From Desulfomicrobium orale DSM 12838 (lineage in GTDB: Bacteria; Desulfobacterota; Desulfovibrionia; Desulfovibrionales; Desulfomicrobiaceae), in NCBI RefSeq assembly GCF_001553625.1, contig NZ_CP014230.1, positions 1,240,001 to 1,304,000 of the forward strand: a stretch of 64,000 bases of DNA. The letters are read 5' to 3'. A model generated the notes under the pieces. It had not been told where the DNA came from. It saw only the letters and a program-made list of their open reading frames with translations, and ran no database searches. The first letter of the stretch is position 1, and every line of letters begins with the position of its first letter. The position numbers and the translations under genes were made by a program. Of this stretch, positions 55,400 to 64,000 are shown piece by piece.

Positions 55400-56804
55400 G
55401 GCGCTGCGAAAACCGTTGCTTTCTGCTATGCGGGAGGCAAGCCAGGTTGCTTCCTTGCACGGGCATCCAGTACTTGCGGTGGCAAGTATCGTTATTCCCC
55501 GTCTAGATTTACTTTCTATTTTTACTCGTTATTCTCCATATATGGATGTAAATCTCTGGTTCAGTTTTACAAAGCGTTCCATGCTCGGCCTTGGAACAGC
55601 CTTTGAGTGCATAGGGACAGGGGTAGATCGATTTTCTTTTGTTTCAGATAGTTGGCATAATATTATCAAGAAGTCCGTTGTGAATGGCGGCACCCCGCCT
55701 GTTGCTTTCGGGGGATTCCGTTTTGACACAGCCTCCCCCATGTCCTCCATGTGGACCGGATTTATGGATGGCGTACTCATAATTCCCCGTATAACTATCC
55801 TCCAAGGAGAGGGTGAAACGGACTGCTGCCGCATTATTGCTGCAGATCATGTCCCTCCCAAAGCAGATGTCACATCCCGGATCGAATCCATGCTTTCCAC
55901 CTGGGCAGGGTTGCAGGGTGACTGGGACATGGCATCCGCAAACCCGGAGAGTCGTGTTGCAGTGTTCACACCTGAAGATGCGAAGGCACAGTGGCATGAT
56001 TTGGTTCAGGCTGCCTTAAGCTCCATATCACGTGGTCCTATCAAGAAAATCGTGGTTGCACGCATGATTCGAGCTAAAGCAGAAGTTCCATTTTTTCTAC
56101 CAAACATACTGAATAGACTGTGTGCTGATAACCCCAAGGCAACTATATTCACCTTTAGCCGGAAAGGAACTTATTTTGTCGGCGCTACGCCAGAAATACT
56201 CATTACTTCAAGTGCTGGATCATTCCAGACTATGGCACTGGCTGGAAGCGCTCCCCGTAGTGAAGATCCTGTGCAAGATTTCAAATATGGGCAGCAACTG
56301 TTAGCTTCGGCAAAAGAGCGATCGGAGCATGATTTTGTAGTACAGGATATACTGCGGACGCTAAAGCCATATTGCAGATATATAATTGCTGATAACTCCC
56401 CAGCCTTGCATAAATTGCGGAAAGTACAACATCTGGCTACCTTTTTTAAGGGAGAGATGTTGCCCCAGAAGAGTCTTTTGGATATGATATCGTTCCTGCA
56501 TCCCACTCCCGCTGTTGGCGGGGTCCCGTCTGAGCCTGCATTGACTTTTTTGCGTGAACACGAAGGTTTTGACCGAGGTTGGTATGCTGGCCCTATAGGC
56601 TGGCTTGACGCAGAGAGAAACGGAGAGTTCATGGTCGCTCTGCGCTCGGGAGTGATTCAGGGTCGGGAGGCTGCACTTTTCGCTGGTTGTGGTCTTGTAG
56701 CGGACTCAGACTCGGAAAAGGAATATCAGGAAACGCAACTTAAGCTTTTGACTATGCTGGACGCCTTATGCCCGAGCCAGAAGGTGGAGAGCAGAAATAT
56801 ATGA
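55392..56804 (+). CDS. pchA: Isochorismate synthase (PchA/MenF/EntC family)
   Basis: A 470-residue chorismate-utilising enzyme. The C-terminal catalytic part is complete: KKIVVARMIRAK, TIFTFSRKGTYFVGATPEILI, ALAGSAPRSEDP, ERSEHDFVVQDI, HPTPAVGGVPSEPAL and GPIGWLDAERNGEFMVALRSG. It turns chorismate into isochorismate for PchB. ATG 55392 lies 5 bp after GGGAGG inside the end of pchB, so the two are coupled. The stop is 2 bp before the CTAG target site of the next IS, so any further genes of the pathway may have been lost. No siderophore synthetase is seen. Confidence 0.86.
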   Translation: MLEALRKPLLSAMREASQVASLHGHPVLAVASIVIPRLDLLSIFTRYSPYMDVNLWFSFTKRSMLGLGTAFECIGTGVDRFSFVSDSWHNIIKKSVVNGGTPPVAFGGFRFDTASPMSSMWTGFMDGVLIIPRITILQGEGETDCCRIIAADHVPPKADVTSRIESMLSTWAGLQGDWDMASANPESRVAVFTPEDAKAQWHDLVQAALSSISRGPIKKIVVARMIRAKAEVPFFLPNILNRLCADNPKATIFTFSRKGTYFVGATPEILITSSAGSFQTMALAGSAPRSEDPVQDFKYGQQLLASAKERSEHDFVVQDILRTLKPYCRYIIADNSPALHKLRKVQHLATFFKGEMLPQKSLLDMISFLHPTPAVGGVPSEPALTFLREHEGFDRGWYAGPIGWLDAERNGEFMVALRSGVIQGREAALFAGCGLVADSDSEKEYQETQLKLLTMLDALCPSQKVESRNI

Positions 56805-56810
56805 TTCTAG

Positions 56811-57644
56811 GTTTAGGCCTCATTAATTGTAAAAATCAGGAAAGTTGGTTAGTTATGCTCAAAGAAGGATGCAATGAACCAACTTTTCTATCTTTCTGCC
56901 GAACAGCTCGAGCGTATCAAGCCTTTCTTTCCACTTTCACACGGTATTCCACGCGTCGATGACCTGAAAGTCATAAGCGGCATCATTTATGTCATCAAAC
57001 ATGGCCTGCAGTGGAAAGATGCGCCGCGCGAGTATGGCCCGTACAAGACACTGTACAACCGTTTTTTGCGCTGGAGCCGGATGGGCGTCTTCAACAATAT
57101 TTTTACCGAATTGGCAAAAACAGCGGGACAGGATGGCCAGGTGATGATCGATGCAACCCACCTCAAGGCGCATCGAACCGCCGCAAGTCTGCTCAAAAAA
57201 GGGCTCTTTCCCGCTGCATCGGACGCACAAAGGGCGGCCTGAACTCAAAACTCCATGCTGTTTGCGACGGTCACGGCAGGCCTCTGGCCATGAAGCTCAC
57301 AGAAGGCCAGGTAAGCGACTACAAAGGAGCCACCCTGCTTATGGATGCTTTGCCTGAGGCCAGAGAGCTGCTGGCGGACCGTGGTTATGACGCCGACTGA
57401 TTCCGTGATGCCCTGCGCGCCAGAGGCATTACGCCCTGCATCCCGCCCAGAAGGAGCCGAAAGAGACCCTGCCCGTACGATAACGATCTGTATAAACAGC
57501 GGCACAAGATCTTTGGTCATGTTTGGCAGGATCAAGGACTGGCGGAGAATAGCCATGCGTTATGACCGCTGCGCGCATACCTTCTTTTCACCTCTATGCC
57601 TCGCCGCTTCCATCATTTTCTATCTCAATTAATGAGGCCTGAGC
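56811..57644 (+). mobile_element. IS5-family element, decayed copy
   Basis: 834 bp between CTAG sites at 56807-56810 and 57645-57648. Ends are inverted repeats G.T.AGGCCTCATTAATTG. Two-frame transposase with inactivating changes. Confidence 0.8.
56874..57632 (+). pseudogene. IS5-family transposase, inactivated
   Basis: Frame one (56874-57242) begins MNQLFYLSAEQLERIKPFFPL and carries the first Asp (QVMIDATHLKAHR). A run of A and G (CTCAAAAAAGGG near 57190) allows a -1 shift into GRTKGGLNSKLHAVCDG and LLADRGYDAD. A TGA at 57398 then cuts the frame where relatives have Trp, and a further shift near 57510 removes the region of the catalytic Glu before MFGRIKDWRRIAMRYDRC. Not functional. Confidence 0.78.
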
Positions 57645-57648
57645 CTAG

Positions 57649-58475
57649 ATAGTGTCGTCAAACTATGAATAATATGGTAATATCTCTTCATGTCATAACG
57701 GGGGTATGTACGCACATCGACGACACGATATTTCTGACAGAGTTTGGGAAAACATACAGGCGCATCTCCCCGGCAAAAAGGGGAGCGTTGGTCGCCCGGC
57801 CGGAGACAACAGGCTGTTTATTAACGCGGTGTTCTGGATATTGCGAACGGGAGCGCCATGGCGTGATCTGCCTCCTGACCCTGGGGACTGGAAAAATACC
57901 CATCGCCGGTTTTGCCGTTGGCGTGACCGGGGTGTTTGGGAAAAACTCCTTGAAGTGCTCATGGTTGAGCCTGACTATGAGTGGCTGATGATTGATGCGA
58001 GCCATTGCAAAGTGCATCCCCACGCTGCCGGAGCGGTTGGCGGCAATCAGGCGATGAGCCGTACAAAAGGGGGCTCAACACCAAAATACATCTGGCCGTG
58101 GATGCGCATGGTATGCCGCTCAGAGTTGCTGTTACAGAAGGTACCAGAGCTGATTGCAAGGAAGCGTGCGCATTGATTGACGGCTTGAGCGCGGAGATGC
58201 TTTTGGCTGATCGCGGATATGACAGCAATGAACTTATAGACAAGGTTGTTGAGTCCGGCTGCCAGCCCGTCATCCCGCCCAGAAAAAATCGCAGGGAACA
58301 GCGCGATTATGACAGAGAACTGTACCGTGTACGGCACCTGGTCGAGAACGCCTTTCTTCACCTCAAGAGATGGCGTGGCATCGCCACGCGTTATGCAAAA
58401 CGAAGCCTCTCCTTCCTTGCCGCCGTGCAAATCAGGTGTATCTCATTGTGGGCAGAAATAATTTGACGATACTAT
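57649..58475 (+). mobile_element. IS5-family element, apparently intact
   Basis: 827 bp with ends ATAGT.TCGTCAAA.TAT as inverted repeats, flanked by CTAG at 57645-57648 and 58476-58479. The left CTAG is also the right target copy of the preceding element, so this one inserted into it. Confidence 0.85.
57706..58466 (+). CDS. IS5-family transposase made by -1 frameshifting
   Basis: Frame one runs 57706-58176 and frame two ends at 58466. At 58065-58073 the slippery AAAAGGGGG allows a -1 shift that gives SRTKGGLNTKIHLAVDA, the normal family sequence. The fused ~254-residue protein has all DDE residues: Asp in WLMIDASHCK, Asp in LLADRGYDSNE, Glu in RHLVENAFLHLKRWRG. No stop interrupts the fusion, so the element may be active. 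Confidence 0.82.
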
Positions 58476-58627
58476 CTAGTATTACGGTTAATGACGAGAT
58501 GAGACATTAGGCCTGACCTCATTTGCCTTTCATCGAGAAACGGTTGCCCTTTTCAAACTCCGGCATTTGTGCTTGAATCTCTAGGTGTTCTGGCTTGTCC
58601 GGCAAACCTATTTTTGGGCAGAAAGCA

Positions 58628-60526
58628 ATGCGGGTGTCGAAAATACGCGAATTTTTCCGCACACACATGGGCGGCCGTCTGGGAAGAAAGCTTTTGGGCT
58701 GGCTCCTGCTCGGCAGCAGCTTTCTCACTCTCTTGGGTACCACGGTACAACTTTATGTTGACTATTCCAGAGACAGGAATTTTCTGAATACTCAGCTGAA
58801 CCAGATTCAGACTTCGCGGGTGCCCAGTCTGAGCAGCGCCCTGTGGTTTCTGGACGAGGCCCAGATTACGGCCCAGCTCGAAGGAATTCTGGGGCTTCGG
58901 GATATCGTTTCTGCCAGGGTTGTCACGCTGACGGGCGAATCCTTTTTCCGGGGAGTTCAAGGCACGGACGAACCGGAAGTCCGCAGCTACCCTCTTGTGT
59001 ACATCTCCCAGGAGAAGCCGGAAATATTGGGCACTCTCGTTGTCACCGCGGACAGAGGGGGACTGCTGGCCCGGCTGAAGGACAAGGTACTGGTCATTCT
59101 CATCACCCAGGCCGTACAGATTTTTTTCATATCCGTATTCATCGTCGTCATCTTCCACATTCTCGTGACCCGGCATTTACAGACCATGGCCGCATATACC
59201 ACCCGGCTCGGCATCGGTCGTCTGCATATTCCTCTCGTTCTGGGGAAGACAGTCCATCCGGAGCGGACCGATGAAATTGATACTGTGGCGAGCGCCATCA
59301 ACTCCATGAGGGAAAACCTGCTGCGGGATATCCAGGAGCGTCAGGAAACGGAGGCCCGGATAACCTTCGCCGAGGCATATATTCGCAACATTCTCGATTC
59401 CATGCCGTCGGTGCTCGTCTCCGTGGACACAAAGGGACGCGTGACGCAGTGGAATCTTCAGGCGGCCCGGCTCACCGGCGTCACGTCGAAGCAGGCTATC
59501 GGGTGTTTTTTTGAGGAGATATTTCTGGATGCGCCGGTGTCCATGCCCCAGATCCTGGAGGCCATCGACCGCCAGGAGCCTCTTCGTCTGAACAGCCTTG
59601 CCGAGCAGCAGGGGGATACGACCGTTTTCTTCGACGTCACCGTCTATCCCTTGGTCACGACCAAAATGCAGGGAGCGGTCATCCGTATGGACGACGTTTC
59701 GGAAAAGGTCCGGATGGAGGAGCTGATGGTCCAGTCGGCGAAGATGCTTTCCGTGGGGGGGCTGGCCGCAGGCATGGCGCACGAGATAAACAACCCTCTG
59801 GCGGGGATTCTGCAAAGCATGCAGGTGGTCAGGACCCGGATTGCGCCGGATTTCCCAGCCAATCGCGCCTTGAGCGACGAGCTGGGCTTCAGCATGGAAC
59901 AGCTATGGGAATATCTGGAGCGCAGGGGGTGTCTGCGCATGCTGGATTCCATCCAGGACTCGGGCAGACGGGCGGCGCGCATCGTGGAAAACATGCTTTC
60001 CTTCTCCCGCAAGGGCCTGGGAAAGAAGCTGCCCGTGGACATGGCTGCCCTTTTGGACCGGACCGTGGAACTGGCCGTCAACGAACACGAACTGCATTTC
60101 CACGACATCGAGATCGTGCGCGAATACGCTTCCGACATGCCCCCGGTGTCCTGCGAGGAGAGCAAAATCCAGCAGGTTTTCTACAATCTGCTCCGCAACG
60201 GGGCTCAGGCCATGGCTGCGGCGAAGACCGCTAGTCCTCGCTTTGTCTTGCGTGTGACCCTTCAGGGGAAGATGGCCTGTATTGAAATAGAGGACAATGG
60301 CCCCGGTATGCCTGAAGGACGGCGCAAACGGATTTTTGAGCCCTTCTTTACCACCAAGAATGTGGGGGAAGGCACTGGGCTCGGTCTTTCGGTGTCCTAT
60401 TTCATCGTGGTGGAAAATCATGGCGGCACCCTCGAAGTGGACTCCGCGCCCGGCCAGGGAGCCCTGTTCATCATCCGCCTGCCTGTGGAGAACGCCGCTG
60501 AGAACCGGGAGGAGGTTACGGCATGA
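58628..60526 (+). CDS. Membrane sensor histidine kinase with PAS domain
   Basis: A 632-residue kinase: TM1 (~20-45), a periplasmic region (~46-150), TM2 (VLVILITQAVQIFFISVFIVVIFHILV), a HAMP-like linker, a PAS domain (~255-370; EAYIRNILDSMPSVLVSVDTKG), HisKA with the phospho-acceptor in GMAHEINNPLAGIL, and an HATPase domain (NLLRNGAQAM, DNGPGMPEGR, FFTTKNVGEGTGLGLSVSY). ATG 58628 is likely; no strong ribosome site is seen and an alternative start is possible. The stop overlaps the response regulator start (ATGA). The signal is unknown. Confidence 0.86.
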   Translation: MRVSKIREFFRTHMGGRLGRKLLGWLLLGSSFLTLLGTTVQLYVDYSRDRNFLNTQLNQIQTSRVPSLSSALWFLDEAQITAQLEGILGLRDIVSARVVTLTGESFFRGVQGTDEPEVRSYPLVYISQEKPEILGTLVVTADRGGLLARLKDKVLVILITQAVQIFFISVFIVVIFHILVTRHLQTMAAYTTRLGIGRLHIPLVLGKTVHPERTDEIDTVASAINSMRENLLRDIQERQETEARITFAEAYIRNILDSMPSVLVSVDTKGRVTQWNLQAARLTGVTSKQAIGCFFEEIFLDAPVSMPQILEAIDRQEPLRLNSLAEQQGDTTVFFDVTVYPLVTTKMQGAVIRMDDVSEKVRMEELMVQSAKMLSVGGLAAGMAHEINNPLAGILQSMQVVRTRIAPDFPANRALSDELGFSMEQLWEYLERRGCLRMLDSIQDSGRRAARIVENMLSFSRKGLGKKLPVDMAALLDRTVELAVNEHELHFHDIEIVREYASDMPPVSCEESKIQQVFYNLLRNGAQAMAAAKTASPRFVLRVTLQGKMACIEIEDNGPGMPEGRRKRIFEPFFTTKNVGEGTGLGLSVSYFIVVENHGGTLEVDSAPGQGALFIIRLPVENAAENREEVTA

Positions 60527-60900
60527 ACGAACGAAAAATTCTGGTTCTGGACGATGAGCCCGATATCCGCGACAGCTTGGCGGCCTACCTCGAAGACTGC
60601 GGTTTTTCCGTCCTGCCCGTGGGCAGCGGTGAAGAGGCGCTGGCTTCCCTGAGCGAAGTATGCGTGGCCATTGTCGATATCCGTCTGAGGGGCATGGATG
60701 GGCTGACTTTCATCAAAAAGGCGCATGCCCTGCGTCCGGATATCCTCTATATCATCCATACCGGCTCCACGGAGTTCCAGCTGGACGACGAGCTGCGGGC
60801 TCTGGGCATGACCGACGCGCAGGTGCTGTTCAAGCCCGTACTCGATATCGGTGTTTTCGACAGAATCATCCGGGAGCGGATATCGCGTCCAGGGGCGTGA
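60523..60900 (+). CDS. Single-domain response regulator
   Basis: A 125-residue CheY-like receiver with Asp52 (AIVDIRLRGMDG), the acidic pair DDE near the N-terminus, a Thr in IIHTGST and Lys in LFKPV. No output domain follows, so it acts by protein contact or as a phosphorelay step. It is coupled to the kinase by a 4-bp overlap. Confidence 0.88.
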   Translation: MNERKILVLDDEPDIRDSLAAYLEDCGFSVLPVGSGEEALASLSEVCVAIVDIRLRGMDGLTFIKKAHALRPDILYIIHTGSTEFQLDDELRALGMTDAQVLFKPVLDIGVFDRIIRERISRPGA

Positions 60901-60945
60901 CGCCGCCTCTTTCATCCTCCCTTCCCATCCTGCAGGGGAGTCCGT

Positions 60946-61674
60946 ATGAGAATATGGGATATTCATCCCGGATATCTGAACCGCCAGAGTCTGTTGGGCG
61001 AACACCGCGAACTGCATGGCATCCTGTCCATTTTGACCAACGGGAAAAAAGGCTATTCCAGGCATCCGGAAACCCTGCGCTGGGTTGGATGTGAAGGCGC
61101 GCTGGCCCGGCGGCACAACCTGCTGGCCCGGGAGATGGAGCTTCGCGGCTTCACCGACAAGACTCCTGTGGTTCTCCGCGACGGGGAGGAGCACTGGCCG
61201 GAAACATACGTGGACAGTCCCGCCCGGCAGTACGCACTGCTTGCGGACAAGTACGCGGGGCGGGAGCAGGGGCGGATTTCACTGCCCCATTCGGTGCAGC
61301 AGCTCTGGAGCCATCACAAGTATTCCGTTCTGGCCCGGGAGCCGGAAATGTACCGGTCCATAGGGCGGCAGGCCGCCTCAGGAGAGGCATCTTTTTCCGA
61401 TCTGGCCGCCATGCTGGCGGAGGTGTTGCGTACGCCGCCCTCTCCGGGCGGTATCCGCAATGCGGTGCAACACATGTGGGGTCATGTGTCCGGTTTTCCA
61501 CCTTCTGAATCTGTAGACGGCTGGCCGATGCATGATCTGCTGTGCGAGACGCAAAAGCGCGCCAGAATGCATGGCGAAGCCTATCTGCTCTCCTCCACGG
61601 CGCTGAGTGAACTGTCGGCCTGGCTGCCCGCGTGCCCGGACGGGTCTGGTAAACCGGTTTTTGCGGGAAACTGA
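60946..61674 (+). CDS. Pyrimidine-dimer DNA glycosylase-like protein (endonuclease V type)
   Basis: A 242-residue protein. The first ~90 residues recall the T4 endonuclease V family: [25 protein letters not shown] (the HRE region carries the likely catalytic Glu), [15 protein letters not shown] and [21 protein letters not shown]. The C-terminal ~150 residues ([50 protein letters not shown]...) extend the usual length. It may remove UV dimers; similarity is modest, so this is tentative. It ends 1 bp before the ZIP gene. Confidence 0.6.
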   Translation: MRIWDIHPGYLNRQSLLGEHRELHGILSILTNGKKGYSRHPETLRWVGCEGALARRHNLLAREMELRGFTDKTPVVLRDGEEHWPETYVDSPARQYALLADKYAGREQGRISLPHSVQQLWSHHKYSVLAREPEMYRSIGRQAASGEASFSDLAAMLAEVLRTPPSPGGIRNAVQHMWGHVSGFPPSESVDGWPMHDLLCETQKRARMHGEAYLLSSTALSELSAWLPACPDGSGKPVFAGN

Positions 61675-61675
61675 T

Positions 61676-62533
61676 ATGAACGAAGTCTGGTTCGCTCTGG
61701 GCCTGACCACTCTGGCCGGACTGGCCACGGGCATCGGCAGCATAGTCGCCTTCACGGCCAAAAGAACGAATTACCGCTTTCTGTCCATAGCTACCGGCTT
61801 TTCCGCCGGAGTGATGCTCTATGTCTCGTTCGTGGAAATTTTTTTCAAGGGCCAGGATGCCCTGGTCGCCCACTACGGCGAGCCTCTCGGGTATTGGGTC
61901 AACACGGGCTCTTTTTTCGGGGGCATGCTGCTTATCGGCCTCATCGACAATCTCATTCCCCAGGAGGCCAACCCCCACGACGTTCCCGACGTGAGTGAAA
62001 CGCTGGTGCTGCGCGAGGATGCGCCTTTGCCGGAAAACGGAAGCCCTGCGCCCGGCTCCCGCAACGGGCCGCTCATGCGCATGGGCCTTTTCACCGCCCT
62101 GGCCATAGGCATCCACAATTTTCCCGAAGGGCTGGCCACGTTTCTGTCCGCCCTGCAGGAGCCCGGTCTGGGGCTGGTCATCGCGGCGGCCATCGCCCTG
62201 CACAACATTCCGGAGGGAATCAGCGTCGCCGTGCCCATCTACTACGCCACGGGCGACCGCAAAAAGGCTTTCCTCTGCTCCCTGACCAGCGGCCTGGCCG
62301 AGCCCGTAGGCGCGGTCGCGGCCTATCTGGGGATTCTTCTCTTCTCCGGCGGCACGACTGTACCCGCGCATTTCATGGGAATACTCTTCGGCGGCGTGGC
62401 CGGAATCATGGTCTATATCAGTCTGGACGAGCTGCTGCCCACCAGCCGGGCCTACGGCAAGGGGCACGACAGCCTGTTCGGTCTGGCGGGAGGCATGGCC
62501 GTCATGGCCCTGAGCCTGCTGCTCATGCGCTGA
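61676..62533 (+). CDS. zupT: ZIP-family metal transporter (ZupT-like)
   Basis: A 285-residue membrane protein with about eight segments. The metal-site motifs are in [13 protein letters not shown] and [15 protein letters not shown] His/Asp/Pro-rich cytoplasmic loop lies at about 100-140. It takes up Zn2+ and other divalent metals. ATG 61676 starts 1 bp after the preceding stop. Confidence 0.9.
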   Translation: MNEVWFALGLTTLAGLATGIGSIVAFTAKRTNYRFLSIATGFSAGVMLYVSFVEIFFKGQDALVAHYGEPLGYWVNTGSFFGGMLLIGLIDNLIPQEANPHDVPDVSETLVLREDAPLPENGSPAPGSRNGPLMRMGLFTALAIGIHNFPEGLATFLSALQEPGLGLVIAAAIALHNIPEGISVAVPIYYATGDRKKAFLCSLTSGLAEPVGAVAAYLGILLFSGGTTVPAHFMGILFGGVAGIMVYISLDELLPTSRAYGKGHDSLFGLAGGMAVMALSLLLMR

Positions 62534-62555
62534 CTTCCGCTGTCAGAGAGTGATC

Positions 62556-63320
62556 ATGCTTCACTGGAACGCCGACCCTACGGCTTTTTCTCTGGGACCC
62601 GTAAGCGTACGCTGGTACGGCATATTTTTCGCCGTCGCCTTCTGGCAGGGCCTCATATTCATGCGCCGGGCATACGTCCGCGCGGGGTATGACCCAGGGG
62701 AAGCGGACCGGCTGTTCGGCTATATCGTGATCGGCGTGGTGGTCGGCGCGCGGCTCGGACACTGCCTGATTTACGAACCGGCCTTTTACCTTTCCCGTCC
62801 GCTGGAGATACTCAAAATCTGGGAGGGCGGGCTGGCCAGCCACGGCGGAACCGCCGGTCTGGTTTTTGGCGCATGGCTGTTTTTCAAACGCTCCGGTCGG
62901 GCCGATCCGTTCTGGCTGCTGGACCGGCTGAGCGTTCCGGCGGTTTTGGGGGGCATGTGCATCCGGCTGGGCAATTTCATGAATTCCGAAATCGTCGGCC
63001 TGCCTGCTGCCGTGCCCTGGGCCGTGATTTTCGAGCGGGTGGATTCATTGCCCAGGCACCCGGCGCAGCTTTATGAGGCTTTGGCCTACGGCGTGACCGC
63101 CTTGCTCCTTGGTGCTGTCTCCGGGAGCGAGGCTGGCCGACGCAAAGGGGTTCTGGCCGGATGGTGTCTGATTCTGGTTTTCGGCTCCCGCCTTGTCCTG
63201 GAATTTTTCAAAACCCCGCAAGCCGCTTATGAGGCGGATTTCACGCTGACGGTGGGGCAGTGGCTGAGCGTGCCCGTCATTCTGGCGGGATGCTGGCTGG
63301 TCCGGCGGCGTCCATCGTAA
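62556..63320 (+). CDS. lgt: Prolipoprotein diacylglyceryl transferase
   Basis: A 254-residue membrane enzyme that adds diacylglycerol to the lipobox cysteine of lipoproteins such as those in this window. Motifs VRWYGIFFAVAF, GARLGHCLIYEP, GGLASHGGTAGL, RLGNFMNSEIVGLP and RHPAQLYEAL are all present. ATG 62556 has AGAGAG about 7 bp upstream; a GTG at 62550 is an alternative. Confidence 0.94.
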   Translation: MLHWNADPTAFSLGPVSVRWYGIFFAVAFWQGLIFMRRAYVRAGYDPGEADRLFGYIVIGVVVGARLGHCLIYEPAFYLSRPLEILKIWEGGLASHGGTAGLVFGAWLFFKRSGRADPFWLLDRLSVPAVLGGMCIRLGNFMNSEIVGLPAAVPWAVIFERVDSLPRHPAQLYEALAYGVTALLLGAVSGSEAGRRKGVLAGWCLILVFGSRLVLEFFKTPQAAYEADFTLTVGQWLSVPVILAGCWLVRRRPS

Positions 63321-63400
63321 ACATTCTCTTTGGAGCCGTGTTTGCGGCAGCGGTCTGGCATTTCTTCGGGGAAAGACTGGCCATTTCCGGAGAAGCTTCT

Positions 63401-64000
63401 CTACTTTTTTTCTTCTTCTCCCCTGGTTTCCTGCCACCACAGCCGGGCTTTCTGGCTCAGAAGTTCCAGATCCCCGCCCGCAGCCACGTTGAGGTAGGAC
63501 CGGAACAGCCGCACGGCTTCCAGACTGCGTGGGTTGGCTTCGAACAGAGTGGTGAAGAGTTCCGCGTCCTGATTGATCATTTTGGCCGCCGCATCCACGC
63601 GCCGGGCAAGGGACGGGGTGAAGAAGCGCTCCATATCCCTGACTGACGGCACGGCGCACAGATAGGCCACGGTGGTTACGAAATTGAGCCCCTGCACATA
63701 GCTCATGGCCTGGTCGTGTTCTTCGGCGGTGGTGGTGAAGGTGGAAAATCCGAGGGCGCGGAAGAGGCGGCCGAGATCTTCAAGGGCCTTCCGGTCGCGT
63801 CCCGGCACCAGAGCCACACGCAGATCCGGTCCGGCCGTCTCCGGCCCGAACAGGGGATGAGTGCCCGCCACGGGCGTGTGCGTGGCCGCGAGCATGGTTT
63901 CCAGGGGTGCGATCTTGAGGGAGCAGATGTCGGCCAGAATCGTTTCCGGTGAGAGATGCGGAGCCACGACTGCCACCACTTCCCGCATGGCGGTGACGGG
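63401..64000 (-). CDS. tyrA: Prephenate dehydrogenase, 3' part
   Basis: The frame is open to the right window edge, so the N-terminal NAD-binding start is missing. What remains (~200 residues) shows DICSLKIAPLETMLA, GTHPLFGPETAG, the helical region TTTAEEHDQAMSYVQGLNFVTT and a C-terminal helical bundle. It converts prephenate to 4-hydroxyphenylpyruvate for tyrosine. It converges on lgt with an 80-bp gap. Confidence 0.82.
   Translation of the reverse strand, partial: PVTAMREVVAVVAPHLSPETILADICSLKIAPLETMLAATHTPVAGTHPLFGPETAGPDLRVALVPGRDRKALEDLGRLFRALGFSTFTTTAEEHDQAMSYVQGLNFVTTVAYLCAVPSVRDMERFFTPSLARRVDAAAKMINQDAELFTTLFEANPRSLEAVRLFRSYLNVAAGGDLELLSQKARLWWQETRGEEEKK

Noticed and set aside
57688-58023. 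Minus-strand frames inside the IS5 element at 57649-58475
   Set aside because: They are antisense to a clearly recognisable DDE transposase.

Overview
The window reads as chromosome of a GC-rich sulfate-reducing deltaproteobacterium of the Desulfovibrio type (Desulfovibrionales). The strongest marker is the 3' part of a Qrc menaquinone-reductase operon (qrcBCD) at the left edge. Supporting signs are a YeiH-type anion transporter, a PxxKW cysteine-rich protein, an ADP-forming acyl-CoA synthetase next to a DRTGG-domain ATPase, and a FeoB-associated Cys-rich peptide. The assignment comes from gene content and protein resemblance; no database search was run.

Layout. 1-6.2 kb: Qrc subunits, an alpha-carbonic anhydrase broken by two frameshifts, a secreted alpha/beta hydrolase and an MlaA-type lipoprotein. 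6.6-8.7 kb: a YeiH-family transporter with a long N-terminal extension and a small membrane protein. 8.9-12.9 kb: four tRNAs (Lys, Glu, Glu, Gln), serS and groES-groEL. 13-16.9 kb: rnc, divergent from an acyl-CoA synthetase and a DRTGG ATPase. 17-21.7 kb: a leftward operon with an SsuABC/NMT1-type importer, an ASKHA activator and a YjiM-type double-cubane-cluster protein, preceded by a structured leader. 22-31 kb: leftward cimA with an Ile-rich leader peptide and terminator, then NlpC/P60 lipoprotein, YitT, rhomboid, DUF218, aroC, trmH-like and tlyA genes. 31-38.6 kb: glgP, dut, mnmG, an M20 peptidase and two small Cys proteins. 38.7-45.8 kb: a histidine kinase co-transcribed with two paralogous PEP-synthase-like proteins. 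46-50 kb: a 32-residue membrane microprotein, a TPR-like protein, the feo iron-uptake operon (feoB frameshifted) and a ComEA-like protein. 50-52.4 kb: gmd-fcl for GDP-fucose.

52.4-58.5 kb is an AT-richer accessory island. It holds an IS1595-type remnant, an IS5-family element split by an IS4-family element (18-bp perfect inverted repeats, 9-bp target duplication), a salicylate-synthesis pair (pchB-pchA), and two IS5-family elements in tandem that share CTAG target sites. 58.6-64 kb returns to host-like sequence: a histidine kinase/response regulator pair, a pyrimidine-dimer-glycosylase-like protein, a ZIP transporter, lgt and a truncated prephenate dehydrogenase.

Points most worth following: the double-cubane/importer operon and its leader RNA, the kinase-linked pair of PEP-synthase-like proteins with unassigned C-termini, the cimA attenuator, and the IS-bounded salicylate operon. 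Single-base frameshifts in the carbonic anhydrase (two) and feoB (one) each fit the loss of one base from a short run of identical bases, so they may be sequencing errors or real decay.
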